In this document: one piece after another, positions 63,958 through 64,000 of the stretch | Layout of the letters: each line of letters starts with the position of its first letter | Numbering within the stretch: position 1 is the stretch's first letter | Source: Marinicella algicola | GTDB taxonomy: Bacteria > Pseudomonadota > Gammaproteobacteria > Xanthomonadales > Marinicellaceae | Direction: 5' to 3' | Length of the DNA stretch: 64,000 nt | Assembly: GCF_028401385.1 (NCBI RefSeq) | Contig: NZ_JAQOMR010000001.1 | Coordinates: 3,144,501-3,208,500 of the forward strand | Notes under the pieces: generated by a model | What the model saw: the letters and a program-made list of their open reading frames with translations, nothing else | The model's database searches: none | Told to the model about the DNA's origin: nothing | Made by a program: the position numbers and the translations under genes

Positions 63958-64000
63958 TCCCTGGTATGAGCGCTGGTGAATTCAGGTACGGACGGAATAG

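Overview
The window looks like chromosomal DNA of an alphaproteobacterium of the Hyphomicrobiales, most likely near the Rhizobiaceae. Pointers are the rhizobial-type rhamnose genes (fused aldolase/dehydrogenase RhaD, rhizobial-type isomerase, mutarotase), a bcsN-bcsA-bcsB-bcsK cellulose locus, a DUF2093 protein, several ABC and TRAP solute uptake systems, and GC-rich codon use. No rRNA gene, intact tRNA gene, CRISPR array, prophage or complete insertion sequence is visible.

The main caveat is technical. About 49 single-base frame breaks interrupt roughly two thirds of the genes, including essential or housekeeping ones (lysS, gltX, mutL, mrp). In every case I could resolve, the frame is restored by adding one base, nearly always to a short homopolymer run. 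I found no case that needs a base removed. This is the signature of uncorrected sequencing or assembly error, not of pseudogenes, so I annotate these genes across the breaks and give the break positions.

Layout. 0-4.4 kb: L-rhamnose catabolism, with a divergent DeoR-type regulator and a near-perfect inverted operator pair. 4.6-6.6 kb: two aldo/keto reductases. 6.6-7.5 kb: a nucleotidyltransferase. 7.9-12.5 kb: a sugar ABC importer (binding protein, two permeases, ATPase) with two unusual inverted repeats after the binding-protein gene. 12.7-16.7 kb: an aldo/keto reductase and a TRAP transporter on the minus strand. 17.1-18.3 kb: a GAF-EAL c-di-GMP phosphodiesterase. 18.3-25.2 kb: an apparently more AT-rich segment with a tRNA-like relic, an AraC-type regulator, three exported DUF1254/DUF1214 proteins and a putative outer-membrane beta-barrel. 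This is the best candidate for an undescribed system. 25.4-26.3 kb: a ROK sugar kinase. 26.3-35.6 kb: a type III-like cellulose synthesis locus without bcsZ, followed by a dispersed palindromic repeat. 35.8-38.4 kb: a small P-loop kinase, DUF2093 and mutL. 38.6-43.3 kb: a flavin/Fe-S oxidoreductase, an SMP-30 lactonase, a possible small RNA or strong terminator, and mrp. 43.3-52.3 kb: amino-sugar catabolism (nagA, SIS deaminase/isomerase, GntR regulator) divergent from a LysR regulator and a five-gene peptide-type ABC importer. 52.4-56.9 kb: two LysR regulators, each divergent from a small oxidoreductase unit, plus another short-chain dehydrogenase. 57.0-60.9 kb: lysS, gltX and a TerC-like protein. 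61.1-64.0 kb: an EmrAB-type efflux pump behind a perfect palindromic operator candidate.

As a whole the region is carbohydrate and amino-sugar uptake and catabolism joined to envelope functions: cellulose, c-di-GMP turnover and drug efflux. The cellulose synthase carries a C-terminal PilZ-like domain and the EAL enzyme would degrade the matching signal. That link is inferred from family knowledge; they are separate transcription units.
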